Below, piece by piece: positions 40,165 to 49,644 of a stretch of 64,000 nt of DNA. Each line of letters begins with the position of its first letter. Position 1 is the first letter of the stretch. The notes beneath the pieces were generated by a model, which saw nothing but the letters and a program-made list of their open reading frames with translations, searched no databases and was not told the origin of the DNA. Source of the stretch: Eukaryota sp. TZLM1-RC (lineage: Eukaryota; Metamonada: BaSk clade); assembly GCA_040285825.1 (NCBI GenBank), contig JAUPSS010000007.1, forward strand, positions 1,450,501 to 1,514,500, read 5' to 3'. The position numbers were made by a program, and so were the translations under genes.

Positions 40165-41964
40165 CTAAAGCTGCATTACATCAATGCCTTCAATTTCTCT
40201 ACCATCAAACAACTCAGCAGTTACCTTGAACACAACGACGTCTCCTTCCTTACAACACGAGCCCGAACATTTACAGAGTCTGGAGCGAAGAACAGAGAAG
40301 GTCAAATCATCGTATTCGTCGGGTTGTTCATCAGTACAATGATGAGGATTGGTTCCGTACAACTCATCTTTAGGATGAATGTATGGAGTGGAAACAGAGT
40401 TACGGACCTTCCAAGTTCTGTATGGGGCAGTGCAAAACTCAAAATCCTCATCGAAAATGTCATCATATTTTACTGCTTCACGAGACTTACGGACCCAAAC
40501 TCTAATGGTAGCGGGATCGATTTCGCGAGGATCAAACTCTTTGTGGCCAAGAATTGCAAAAGGAACAACACCTCCAATCCACAAATTACGGCAAGAAAGA
40601 TCGTTGGGACATTGATTGGGGTAGATATCTACGAAAACCCTGCGAGGACGTTCAGGAGGACAGACATCAGGTTCCATACAGATCTCTTCACACTTGTCGA
40701 AATAGCAGTTTTTCATGCAAGTTAAACGCTTCTTGTAACACTTGGAGAAGCTGGGAGTCATGCACTTCTTGGCGCAAAAACCAATGCACTCAGGGCACTT
40801 CTCAACTGGAGGTTTAGGGGGCTTGGGATCAACGGGATCTTTATGCTTGGGACACTCAGGAGTAGGAACCTTTCCGGGATGTTTATAGCACTCACAGCTC
40901 TTGAAAGCACATCTAGATGATTCGAGTAGAGCTCCAGTTCTCAAGAGTTCTTTATACCAAGGAGGACAGAAATGGACATTAGGATCAGAGCAATACCATC
41001 TTACTTCAAACAATTCATGGTTTCTAGCCAAATGATCAATAAGTTCTGCGTACTTGCCTGTTGGGAAGGGAATGCGTGTACAATCAGCATGAATTTCCTT
41101 AAGGAATTGCCAATCAGACTTCTTGCACAGAGGTAATTCATTGAAAAGGTTGTTATCAAGGTATAGGAACTGGAGATGCTTCAAGGAACAGAGATTAGGT
41201 AGTGGTGATCTGAGGTGGTTCTTTGAAACACGTAGATGTTGAATGCTTTCCCATAACTTCTCAATGGAGAGGGGAAGGGTTCCGAAGAGGTGGTTCTTTT
41301 CAACACTGATAGTTCTGAGGAACTTGAGGCATCCAATAGCTGGATGGAGAACGCCAAATAGATTGTTTTCTGATAGGAACAGGTGCCTGACAACCTTTTG
41401 ATCTTCGCAATCAACTCCTTCCCAGCGACAGACATCCTTACCAGAAAGCCAGTTACGACGACTAACCCATTCATCACCTTGAGCTGCGAAATAGATCGCG
41501 CGAAGGGCATCAGCTTCGGAATAGTCCTTGCAATCAATTGGTTTGACCTTGACTTCTACAGGAGGCACATCGAAGTGCTTCTTACCAATACAGACGCGGC
41601 TACGTTTGCTGTCGATAACTTCAACAGGAGAATGATCTGTGAGGACTCCATACTTGACGACCAAATTTTCTGAAGTGGATGATGTTACTTCCAATAAGGT
41701 TGTTCCATCCTTCCTTCTTGTTAGAGTCCCTCCACATGGCTCTAATACAGCAATCCAGGGTTGGAAGACTAATTGGTAGTGAACTTCAACATCATGAGCT
41801 GGCTCCTTGAACGAGAAGATTAACTTTTCAGCTTCAGGTTTCGCTGGATTATAGACCCTAACCCAGTCATCATGGTTGACTTCCACTTTGTAAGTGGGAT
41901 AATAATGGTCTGGCTTGTAGGCCAAGGCCACTGCTGCAAATACGAAGAACAGAAGGCACTTCAT
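40165..41964 (-). CDS. Secreted leucine-rich-repeat, Cys-rich protein
   Basis: A 599-residue single-exon frame from ATG 41964. A clear signal peptide starts it (MKCLLFFVFAAVALAY). Residues 20-145 are beta-rich, without a recognised domain. Residues about 148-190 (ALRAIYFAAQGDEWVSRRNW...CRWEGVDC) have the form of the plant-type LRR N-cap. Three to four extracellular LRRs follow (LFLSENNLFGVLHPAIGCLK, LRVSKNHLRSPLPNL). Residues about 350-440 are Cys/Pro-rich (CPECIGFCAKKCMTPSFSKC), with many regularly spaced cysteines. The C-terminal 130 residues form another Cys-containing domain. There is no membrane anchor after the signal peptide. It is probably a secreted or surface-matrix protein; its partner is unknown. 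Confidence 0.85.
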   Translation of the reverse strand: MKCLLFFVFAAVALAYKPDHYYPTYKVEVNHDDWVRVYNPAKPEAEKLIFSFKEPAHDVEVHYQLVFQPWIAVLEPCGGTLTRRKDGTTLLEVTSSTSENLVVKYGVLTDHSPVEVIDSKRSRVCIGKKHFDVPPVEVKVKPIDCKDYSEADALRAIYFAAQGDEWVSRRNWLSGKDVCRWEGVDCEDQKVVRHLFLSENNLFGVLHPAIGCLKFLRTISVEKNHLFGTLPLSIEKLWESIQHLRVSKNHLRSPLPNLCSLKHLQFLYLDNNLFNELPLCKKSDWQFLKEIHADCTRIPFPTGKYAELIDHLARNHELFEVRWYCSDPNVHFCPPWYKELLRTGALLESSRCAFKSCECYKHPGKVPTPECPKHKDPVDPKPPKPPVEKCPECIGFCAKKCMTPSFSKCYKKRLTCMKNCYFDKCEEICMEPDVCPPERPRRVFVDIYPNQCPNDLSCRNLWIGGVVPFAILGHKEFDPREIDPATIRVWVRKSREAVKYDDIFDEDFEFCTAPYRTWKVRNSVSTPYIHPKDELYGTNPHHCTDEQPDEYDDLTFSVLRSRLCKCSGSCCKEGDVVVFKVTAELFDGREIEGIDVMQL

Positions 41965-42568
41965 CTGAGGTTACAATGGTGTTTCTTGAATTTAAATGTT
42001 ACTGTAGATATTTACAGTTACTCTACAGCAATAAAGTTACAGTTAATGTGACGTATTCAGTAGACCTATTTCGCAAAATTATTCAAGGATGAGGGATTTG
42101 AATCACCATTTCCCTTTTCTAGAAATTTGAGGTGAACTGCTTTCTAAATCATTAGAATAAACAAAACCTTGAATTACATTTCCTTATTTTGGTTGAGCGA
42201 CAGTTAATGACATTTATTGAAAACTATTGCGTGTCAATTTGTCAAAATTTGAGTTATTTGAGCTCTTTTTTCATCTTTTGGTGTGATTGTTTTTGCTAAA
42301 TCAGTATAATTTGATATTTCTTCATTTTGTTTGATTAATTCAACAGTCGACATTTCAAAGGGAATAAATCTATCTTATTTTCTTTTTTTCTTTTTTCTTT
42401 CTGTTTCAAGAATTGTTTAGGACAGATCCATTGCATCAATTCTAAGTTCATCTTTTGAATAATTTGAAAATAACCAAAGAGAGGTGTATTTAGATTTGGT
42501 ATTATTTATTGGAAACAAAAACATTCAGTTAAACAATTGTTTAAAAAACATATTTACAAAATAAATTT
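41965..42568. other. Intergenic between the LRR and thioesterase genes
   Basis: No gene is seen. The left end should carry the LRR gene's promoter and the right end the thioesterase 3' UTR. Confidence 0.3.
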
Positions 42569-43509
42569 CTACTTACAAGCTTCAGTCAAACTATTGTCAC
42601 GCTCAATATCGAAAGAGAACCACATAGGAAAAACATATTGCTTGAGATAAGGTAAAAACATCTTTTTCCTAAAATCATTATGCTTAAACCCATCAACTTT
42701 TACCTCAGCAAATCTCCCCTCCTTTTCCAACGTCCTCACCCCCACCAAGTCCTCTACATAAACCTTGGTCTCCTCACGGGGTTCTGTGATCCTAGAAGAA
42801 TTAGCCTGGAAGAAGCAAAAAGCTCCGGAGCAAGGTGGTATGATGACCTCATCCATGGGAGACCAAAAGGCGAGGAAGAATTCTAGAGAGAGCAAATTGT
42901 CCTTGTAGGTTTGGTTGAATACCTTTTCGTTATCCAATTCAGAGAGGAATAACGACTTGTTGACATACCTTTCCAGTTGATAGGGTGACTTCCAGTACTG
43001 GGCGAATGAGAAAGCCTTTTGGACATGTGGATCGTATGGAATCTTGGCGATAATTTCTGATATGTAAGGAGATAACACTTTGGGGATGCCGAATTGGCCA
43101 CCATGGACTCCTGAGATTAGTTATAAGAAAGAAAAAACACACCAGCAAGAGAGGTAAAGCTAATCACTTTTGGTCCAATGTCATTGTACTTTTCAATATA
43201 TCCCCGAAATATAAGGGTTCCCTGACTGTGTGCTACAGCGTGAAAGCCATCTACTAACTGGGGGTCGGCATTGAGTCGCTCCCAAAGAAGATCTACTTGC
43301 TCCCAAACAGGAATGAGAAAGCTGTCCCAAAAACCATTGCCTATCTCAGCATTGTGAATGTAAACTTCGTCAAAGTAATGGTTATGGATAAGATCGGCAA
43401 GTTCTTCCATACTTTTGGCAGAATCAACAACACCATGAAGTAGGACAACAGGAGTGAGAGCAAAAACGTTAGAAAGACAAAGAAGTAGTAGCAGAATCGG
43501 CGTGTACAT
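42569..43509 (-). CDS. Palmitoyl-protein thioesterase (PPT1-like)
   Basis: Exon 1 is 43143-43509, a 32-nt GT-AG intron is 43111-43142, and exon 2 is 42569-43110, giving 302 residues, about the size of human PPT1. A signal peptide starts it (MYTPILLLLLCLSNVFA). The fold begins TPVVLLHGVVDSAKSM. The nucleophile Ser95 is in AHSQGTL (usually G-x-S-Q-G; the first Gly is Ala). The splice restores SLAGVHGGQFGIPK, matching 'GGPxxGVFGxP'. The YW...Y..NKSLFLSELDNE segment is typical of PPT1 ('YR..SIFLADINQE'). Candidate acid and His are in SPMDEVI and DGFKHNDF. It removes palmitate from proteins in the lysosome or a related compartment. Confidence 0.92.
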
Positions 43510-43820
43510 GAGAATTGTTTGGAGAATTAATCACAATTCGCATTTTTTGGTAGTGTTGCATGAATATTACCAGATGCGTTCGCCTGTTTTCCATCAGACG
43601 TTCTGCTAGTGTCCCGGAATTTCCTGGTTGGAATAAATTTTCACTTATTTGATCAAAAATAATCTCCACATTGACTCCAATTACTTCCACAACGATCTAA
43701 ATGAATCAATCGCCATGATCAAATAAAAAAATGTCTTGTTCCATTTGACAGGATTTTGCAGATGCAAACGGATAATTTAAGCCAATTCACTCAGTTCGTA
43801 TTTAGCATAGGAACTAATTC

Positions 43821-44701
43821 ATGTGCGTCATAAATAAATTTATTGAATTTGCACACTGAATTAAATTAATTCAATACTAATGGGACGACTATCATTGAAC
43901 CAAGATTTCCTCTACAAAATCTTAATCTGCTTGCTGTCTAGCTAAAGCTTCTCTTATTCGATTGAAAAACCGTGGTAATCTGTTAGTAATGGCTAATTGA
44001 ATCCGTGAACGTCATAAAAATATATCAAATTTTTTCATTGTTTTTTCTTGCACCATTTTTGGAATTCATTCAAAAAAGTTTCTGCTTCAACTGATAATCT
44101 TCCATTTATCGAAAATGGGAAAGCAATAAAAACAAGTTGTGTATTTCTATCGACATTAGCCTCTTCAATATCTTTATCATATTTTCTATGTTTTTCCTTT
44201 GCTTTAAAATCAAGAGCAGCCACAGGATTAAGTTTTCTTCTGTGAACCAAAGTATCATTTGCAACATTACATGAGACAAAGTCAAAAATAGCTTCAGAAT
44301 TATCAATCCAATCACAGTATACATCACCTCTATCATCAGAACCAAAATTATTCAGAGAAAGTGTTTCCTTCAGCAGGGGCTCTTTGATACACGATATTCT
44401 TGCTGTTTGTGCTATATTGAAAACAGTGTCTCTAACAGCATCATGTAATGAAGATGGATAAGTTATCAATTTGGAGCAATTCAGAGCATGGTGCAAAGTG
44501 AGTTGAGGTGAATTCGAACAAATACATTTTTCTTTTGATAATAATTGATTAATGGGGATATTCAAATATAATCTCATTTTTGTTACAAATGCTTCATTAG
44601 TGGCACACAATCCAAATCTTCGTGGTATAATGGTTACAAAAAGTGAAGACTCTGATGATTTGTTTTCACAAACACCCTTTTCCAATAACAATGTGCGTCA
44701 T
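43821..44701 (-). mobile_element. LINE-A 5'-truncated copy with 11-bp target duplication
   Basis: The element spans 43832-44690 and is flanked by ATGTGCGTCAT at 43821-43831 and 44691-44701. The 218-codon frame 44035-44691 encodes the zinc motif (CICSNSPQLTLHHALNC) and the endonuclease core (DDRGDVYCDWIDNSEAIFDF). A one-base loss near 44050 breaks the last part. The shared 3' end lies at about 43835-43860. Truncation plus duplication shows insertion by target-primed reverse transcription. Confidence 0.9.
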
Positions 44702-47700
44702 GTGGCTATGCTCGAATAATTTAAATAAATTTTCTTTTAAATTCTACTCAAAAATTGACAAAAATTGAAAGAACTGAAAAAATGAAACCACTGCCATTAA
44801 AAGGTTCTAGAAAAATGTTCGATTTGTGGTATCAGTGGTCATAATTCGAGAACGTGCCCTGAGAAACAAAAAAGAGAATTTGAATTAAAATCTGCTCACC
44901 AAATTCTCAAATGTTCTGTTCCAGCTGTTGCCGTTGTGAAAGGTGCTGAAAATAATGTTTCTGACGATCAACAGTTAAATGCTTCTAGTGTTCCCTCTTC
45001 TTCCCCTTCTGAAAACAGTAATTTTTGTTGTCCATTTTGCAAAAAAGATGTTGCAGATTCACGAAATGGTCGAAAACTTCTGTTTTGTACGAATTGTAAA
45101 GCCGTTGATACCGTAAGACCCCCGATCCGGATCCCAGTAGAAATAAGTCCCGCCAGCACAATCCCCTTCTCAATGGAAATGAGAAATTTTACTTCTGAAT
45201 TGAAAAATAATAAGTGGAATATTTCATCCTTCTGGAAATATTTTGCTAGAAAAAACAAAAATTGTTTTAAGAAAAAAATTTGGAAATAGAAAAATTGTAA
45301 AATCAAAAATTTGCCGTAAATTGTGCTTACGTGGTCGTTATGGTGCCGCAAAGCAGTCTTTGTTTTCCTCTTCTTTGGCTGATGCAAACTCTGATACCCT
45401 TGAAAAACTTCAAAAGTTGCATCCTCAAGAAAATTTCAAGTGCAGCAAGCCTGAAGTGTGTCCTTTTTGGATTGAAAATCCTATTACTGCAATTGAAGTT
45501 CTTAAAGCTATTCAAAAATTGCCAAAGGGGAAAGCAGCAGGCCCATCTGGAATTTCTTTTGATCTGTTAAAAATAGCGTGTTCCAGTGCTCCCGAAATTG
45601 CTGATGATCTAGCCCACTATTTTCAACAATTGATTGTTTTGAAAATTAATCCTCCATTTGAATTACTCGCAGGACGTCTGATTGCTTTAGTAAAGCCTGG
45701 AAACGGAATCAAACCTGATGGAATACGCCCAATTGCTGTTGGTGAATCTCTTTCTCGTTTGCTAGCATCAATTGTCTTCGATCGTGTCAAAGACAAAGCT
45801 TCTACATTTTTGAATCCTCATCAATTTGGAATCAAAACAATTGATGGTGCTTCTGTTGCTGCTATTGCCTCTGATACCTTTTTTAATGCAGAAGAAAATA
45901 ATTTTATTTTTAATCTCGACTTTAAAAATGCTTTTAATTCTGTAAAGCGAGAAGCAATTTTTGAAGTTATTAAATCTGACTTTCCTGAGTTATCGAGTTT
46001 TTTCTACCATTTTTATGGGAAAGAATCAGATTTAATTTTTAATTCATTTGGTCTTAAATCATCTTCTGGAGTGAAGCAGGGAGATCCTTTAGGCCCATTA
46101 TTGTTTTGTTTAGCTATTCACAAAACTTTAAATATCATTAAGCAAAAATACCCTTCTATAAAAATAGTTGCTTATATGGATGATATATCCTTGATTGGTT
46201 CATTTGATTTACTAGAATTGGTTGCTCAAGAAATTGCCGATTCATATGAAAATATTGGGCTTCATCTTAATGCCAGCAAATGTCTTCTGATTGGCTCTTC
46301 TGCTCAAGACCTCGTGATAAACGAATCTATTGTCCCTTTTACTAATTATAGTAGTGATGCTTTTAAGTTCCTTGGTTGTTGGTTAGGAAATGTGCCTCAA
46401 ATTCAGAATGAATTGCAAGTTATTTTGGAAAAAATGAAAATTGAACTTGATTCAATTTCTTCTTTAGATATAGAAAAGCATATTAAATTTTTCATGCTTA
46501 AAATTTGCTACACTGGGAGAATAACCCACATTTTGAGATCTTGTGCTCCTTCCATAGCATTAGATTTTTGTCGTTCTTTTAATTCATTGAGAACAGAATT
46601 TTTGCTGATTTATTGGATGTAGAACCAGGAATGTTGAAAAGCCATTTATTTTCTTCAGCAAATTTGGGTGGTATTGGTTTTACTAAATCTTCAATTTTGT
46701 GTCAATCAGCATTCTTGGGTGGGGGCAAAAATTTTATTTATGAATTTTCTCATAGATTTCCTGATGATTCTCATCTGTTAGTCCCCAATTGTAGTCCCTA
46801 TTTGTATGAGTTATCTTGTGAACTTGAAAAATTACCGCCACAAATTTGGACCAAATGTTTTCCTCAATCAATTCAAGAAATTCCAATCCGATCTCTATTT
46901 AATTTACAGTTTTGCTGTAAAAAGCTTCAACAAAAATTGTCAAAGATTTTTGAAAGCTTGGATTTTGATGTTAGACTTGGCTTGGCCAAGAAAAAGAATC
47001 CCGCTTTTGCAAATCTTTTACAAGATATGTGTGACAGTACTTCTTCTGCCTTAGTAACAACAATTCCACAAGTTTATGGTACTCTCTTATCCGATTCTGC
47101 TTGGACTCTGAATATGAGATTTCGTTCCTTTATCTGGCCTGATAATTTACCTCATAATTTAATTTGTAAATGTTCTCGAGAAATTACAACTACTCATTTG
47201 TTAAATTGTAAACATTTTATTACTTTTAGAAGCAAGGTTCATGATGCTGTAAGAGACCAGTTATATTGTATGTGTAAATCTCATAGAATTGAATCCTTCT
47301 TGGAACCTTTGTTGTCAAATCTGTTTGATGCTGAAAATGATTTTCATAAGAATAATAGAGGTGATGTCATATTACCTGGATTAGATGGAAGCTTCATTTT
47401 ATTGGATGTAATGTCTGTTGATCCTTGTAATGCCTCAAATGAAAGGCTTGTTAATTCTGAAATTCATAATCCCCTTTCAAATGCTGAAAATTTTAAATTC
47501 AAAAAATACAATGAACCTTTGTCCAAATTGGCCAGTCTACAGCATGCAAAATACAATTTGTATCCATTTGTATTTTCCCTTTTTGGTTCACTTGCACCAA
47601 CTGCTTTTACGTTTTTTTGGATGATTTTGAAATGATTGTAAAGAGAAGAACTGGCAGAAATTTCAACAGATTGTTTTGGCAAAATAGAATTGTGTTTTCT

Positions 47701-47850
47701 ATTTGTAAGGGGATGTTGAAGAAGGTTTCTGATGCTTTGCTTTCTCTTGGATCTCACTATGAGAGAGTTGCATCTAGTGTTTTTGTTTTGGGAGAGATGG
47801 ATTTTTTAGATGTTGATTTATAGGTTTAGAATAAAATTAAATTTAAAAAA
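44702..47850 (+). mobile_element. LINE-B: near full-length REL-endonuclease non-LTR retrotransposon
   Basis: The plus-strand order is: a CCHC knuckle (CSICGISGHNSRTCP at 44810-44860); a second Cys set (CPFCKKDVADSRNGRKLLFCTNC); and RT with FNLDFKNAFNSVKREA, SGVKQGDPLGPLLFCLAIHK and IVAYMDDISLIG (ORF 45243-46622). A zinc motif follows (CKCSREITTTHLLNC), then an endonuclease-like block (NNRGDVILPGL...LLDVMSVDPC...FKKYNEPLSKL, ORF 46613-47635). A final basic block ends at about 47822, followed by an A/T-rich tail. Frameshifts at about 44808 (A5 run), 45240-45290, 46610 and 47630 make it dead. It shares domain order but only moderate sequence with LINE-A, so it is a distinct family. Confidence 0.85.
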
Positions 47851-48216
47851 AAATTTCTTTTACATTTTGTTTCAGAATTTGTCACATCATTTTTTCCAAC
47901 ATTGGGGCATGTTCGATCATTATGTCCTTGTTGTCGACACTTTGAGCATCTGTAGGAGCGTGGCTTCGTTTTTGAACAAACTTTGTTTTCATCGTGATTT
48001 TCTAAAAATTGTTGATCAGAAATTTTTTTGTCCAAAAATGAAGAGAGAAGAGGTTGAGGAGGAGAGGTGGAAAGGACGTCTTGAGCATCTTGTTGTCTAT
48101 CGTTCTTTCTTTTGACTCCATTAGAATCAGAAACTGATTCAGGCATCAACAAGAAAGAATAGAAGCAATGGTCACAGTTCAGCCAGGTTTTAAGTTAAAC
48201 GGTTTTATGTAGTGGA
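47850..48216 (-). mobile_element. LINE-A 5'-end fragment
   Basis: The minus strand from about 48216 matches LINE-A 5' UTR and N-terminus (compare 14790-15152), including MPESVSDSNGVKRKNDRQQD and CSKCRQQGHNDRTCPNVG. It ends within the linker and abuts the LINE-B tail. Because a usual 5' truncation removes this end, a lone 5' fragment implies a later deletion or rearrangement. Confidence 0.85.
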
Positions 48217-48455
48217 AACAAATCCAAAATTCAAGATTACATATTTTAATAGTTTCTATCAATTATTTTCATTGGAAAAAAGAGTCCAATATTTAAAAAA
48301 CAAACTATTGATAAAGTTATATTGAAAAGACCACCAATCGTACGGTGAGTAGTTCAAATCAGTTCCAACAGATGAGAATCCGAAATTTGAACAAATTCCA
48401 TCTAGTGTTCTTCTGTTATACCCTTTCCATCTTTTAAACACGTCATCTGTACTCA

Positions 48456-48824
48456 ATGGAAGTTGAAGAAAGCTTAAGACGTATTACATCACATCCCGGA
48501 GTCTCTGGTGTCCTTATAATAAACCAGGATGGTATCCCTATTAAGACATGGAAGCTTGACTCTGAGAAGGCAGTTCATGTACGATTACTTCATTCTTTCT
48601 TATCCTAGTTTGCCTCTGTCTTTTCCCCGTTTGTTCAAAAAGCCCAGTCCCTTCTTACATCATGTCCAGTTGATAAAGAATCAGTATGTTCGTCTTATCT
48701 ACTCTTATCACATTCTGATGATCAGCAACTAAATCTCATAAGGTTGAGGACAGACAAGAACGAAATCATTATTACCCCAGATGTATCTACTGGTTACGTT
48801 ATGATCACCTTACAAGATTGGTGA
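48456..48824 (+). CDS. DYNLRB: Dynein light chain, roadblock/LC7 type
   Basis: Exon 1 is 48456-48578, a 30-nt GT-AG intron (GTACGA...CCTAG) is 48579-48608, and exon 2 is 48609-48824, giving 112 residues. The start MEVEESLRRITSHPGVSGVL followed by IINQDGIPIKTW matches the roadblock signature (EVEETLxRIxSHKGVxGxxVVNxEGIPIR). FASVFSPFVQKAQSLL forms the second helix and LNLIRLRTDKNEIIITPD the final strands. An insertion of about 15 residues (CPVDKESVCSSYLLLSHSDD) makes it longer than the usual 96-100. It is a component of cytoplasmic or axonemal dynein. It is hidden from plain ORF searches because each exon is short. Confidence 0.93.
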
Positions 48825-49644
48825 TGTTGTTAATAAATCTTTGTAATATTTATGTCTCAGTCACTTAATCCACTGACACCGCACCCTGAAATCACACTTC
48901 AACCTTCATGTTTATCTGTGCTTTCCATGTAATGGGGAATTTGGATCTTGCACCATGACTATCACTGTCATTGAGTTGTTTTAGAAACAATTTTTTCAAT
49001 GGCATTTATGGGTGAAATCCAGGTATGTCAATATGCTTTCAATGTGTCCTGCATCATGATTTCTATTGGATTCCAAAAACCATTCAAAAAACCATCAGAA
49101 TAGTTCGAATAGTTTATTATACCATTATATATATTTTTTGTTGTGTCAACAATAATAAAATATTATATATATTATATTAGAATATTTTATACAGTATTAT
49201 TAAAGAAATTAGAATCATTATTAAACAATGAACAACCCTGATCTCCAGTTTTAGGATATTATCATGTCGTCTTGTGTGTGGACTACTCGATAAAACTGAA
49301 TTGGATTACTTTACCACCTCCAACGTTCCATCTCTGAGTATGTTTTCTATATATGGTAATTAACAAAAAACTCTGATGTTATAAATTGCATAAAACATTA
49401 GCCGTTTTTGAGACCGGAAGTGTGTCTAGTATTGAAAACACAACTGGTAAGTATATTTTACTGTCTGTTACGTCGTATTCTCTGTGATATTGGTAGCAGT
49501 TCCCGTGAGCCAAATGTTAAAACAAGATGACATCAGAGGGTGGTTGAGAGGAAACAGTTTGCTATGGTGATTGTCGATCACAAAACAAAACAGTTATCAA
49601 ATGATATTCCTTATTAGGAACCCTTCATTCACAGTTCAAAGTCA
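48825..49644. other. Intergenic, no gene recognised
   Basis: AATAAA at 48830-48835 directly after the roadblock stop may be its poly(A) signal. The rest is AT-rich with a TA-repeat cluster at 49120-49180. It should include the promoter of the FIST-cyclase gene. Confidence 0.4.
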
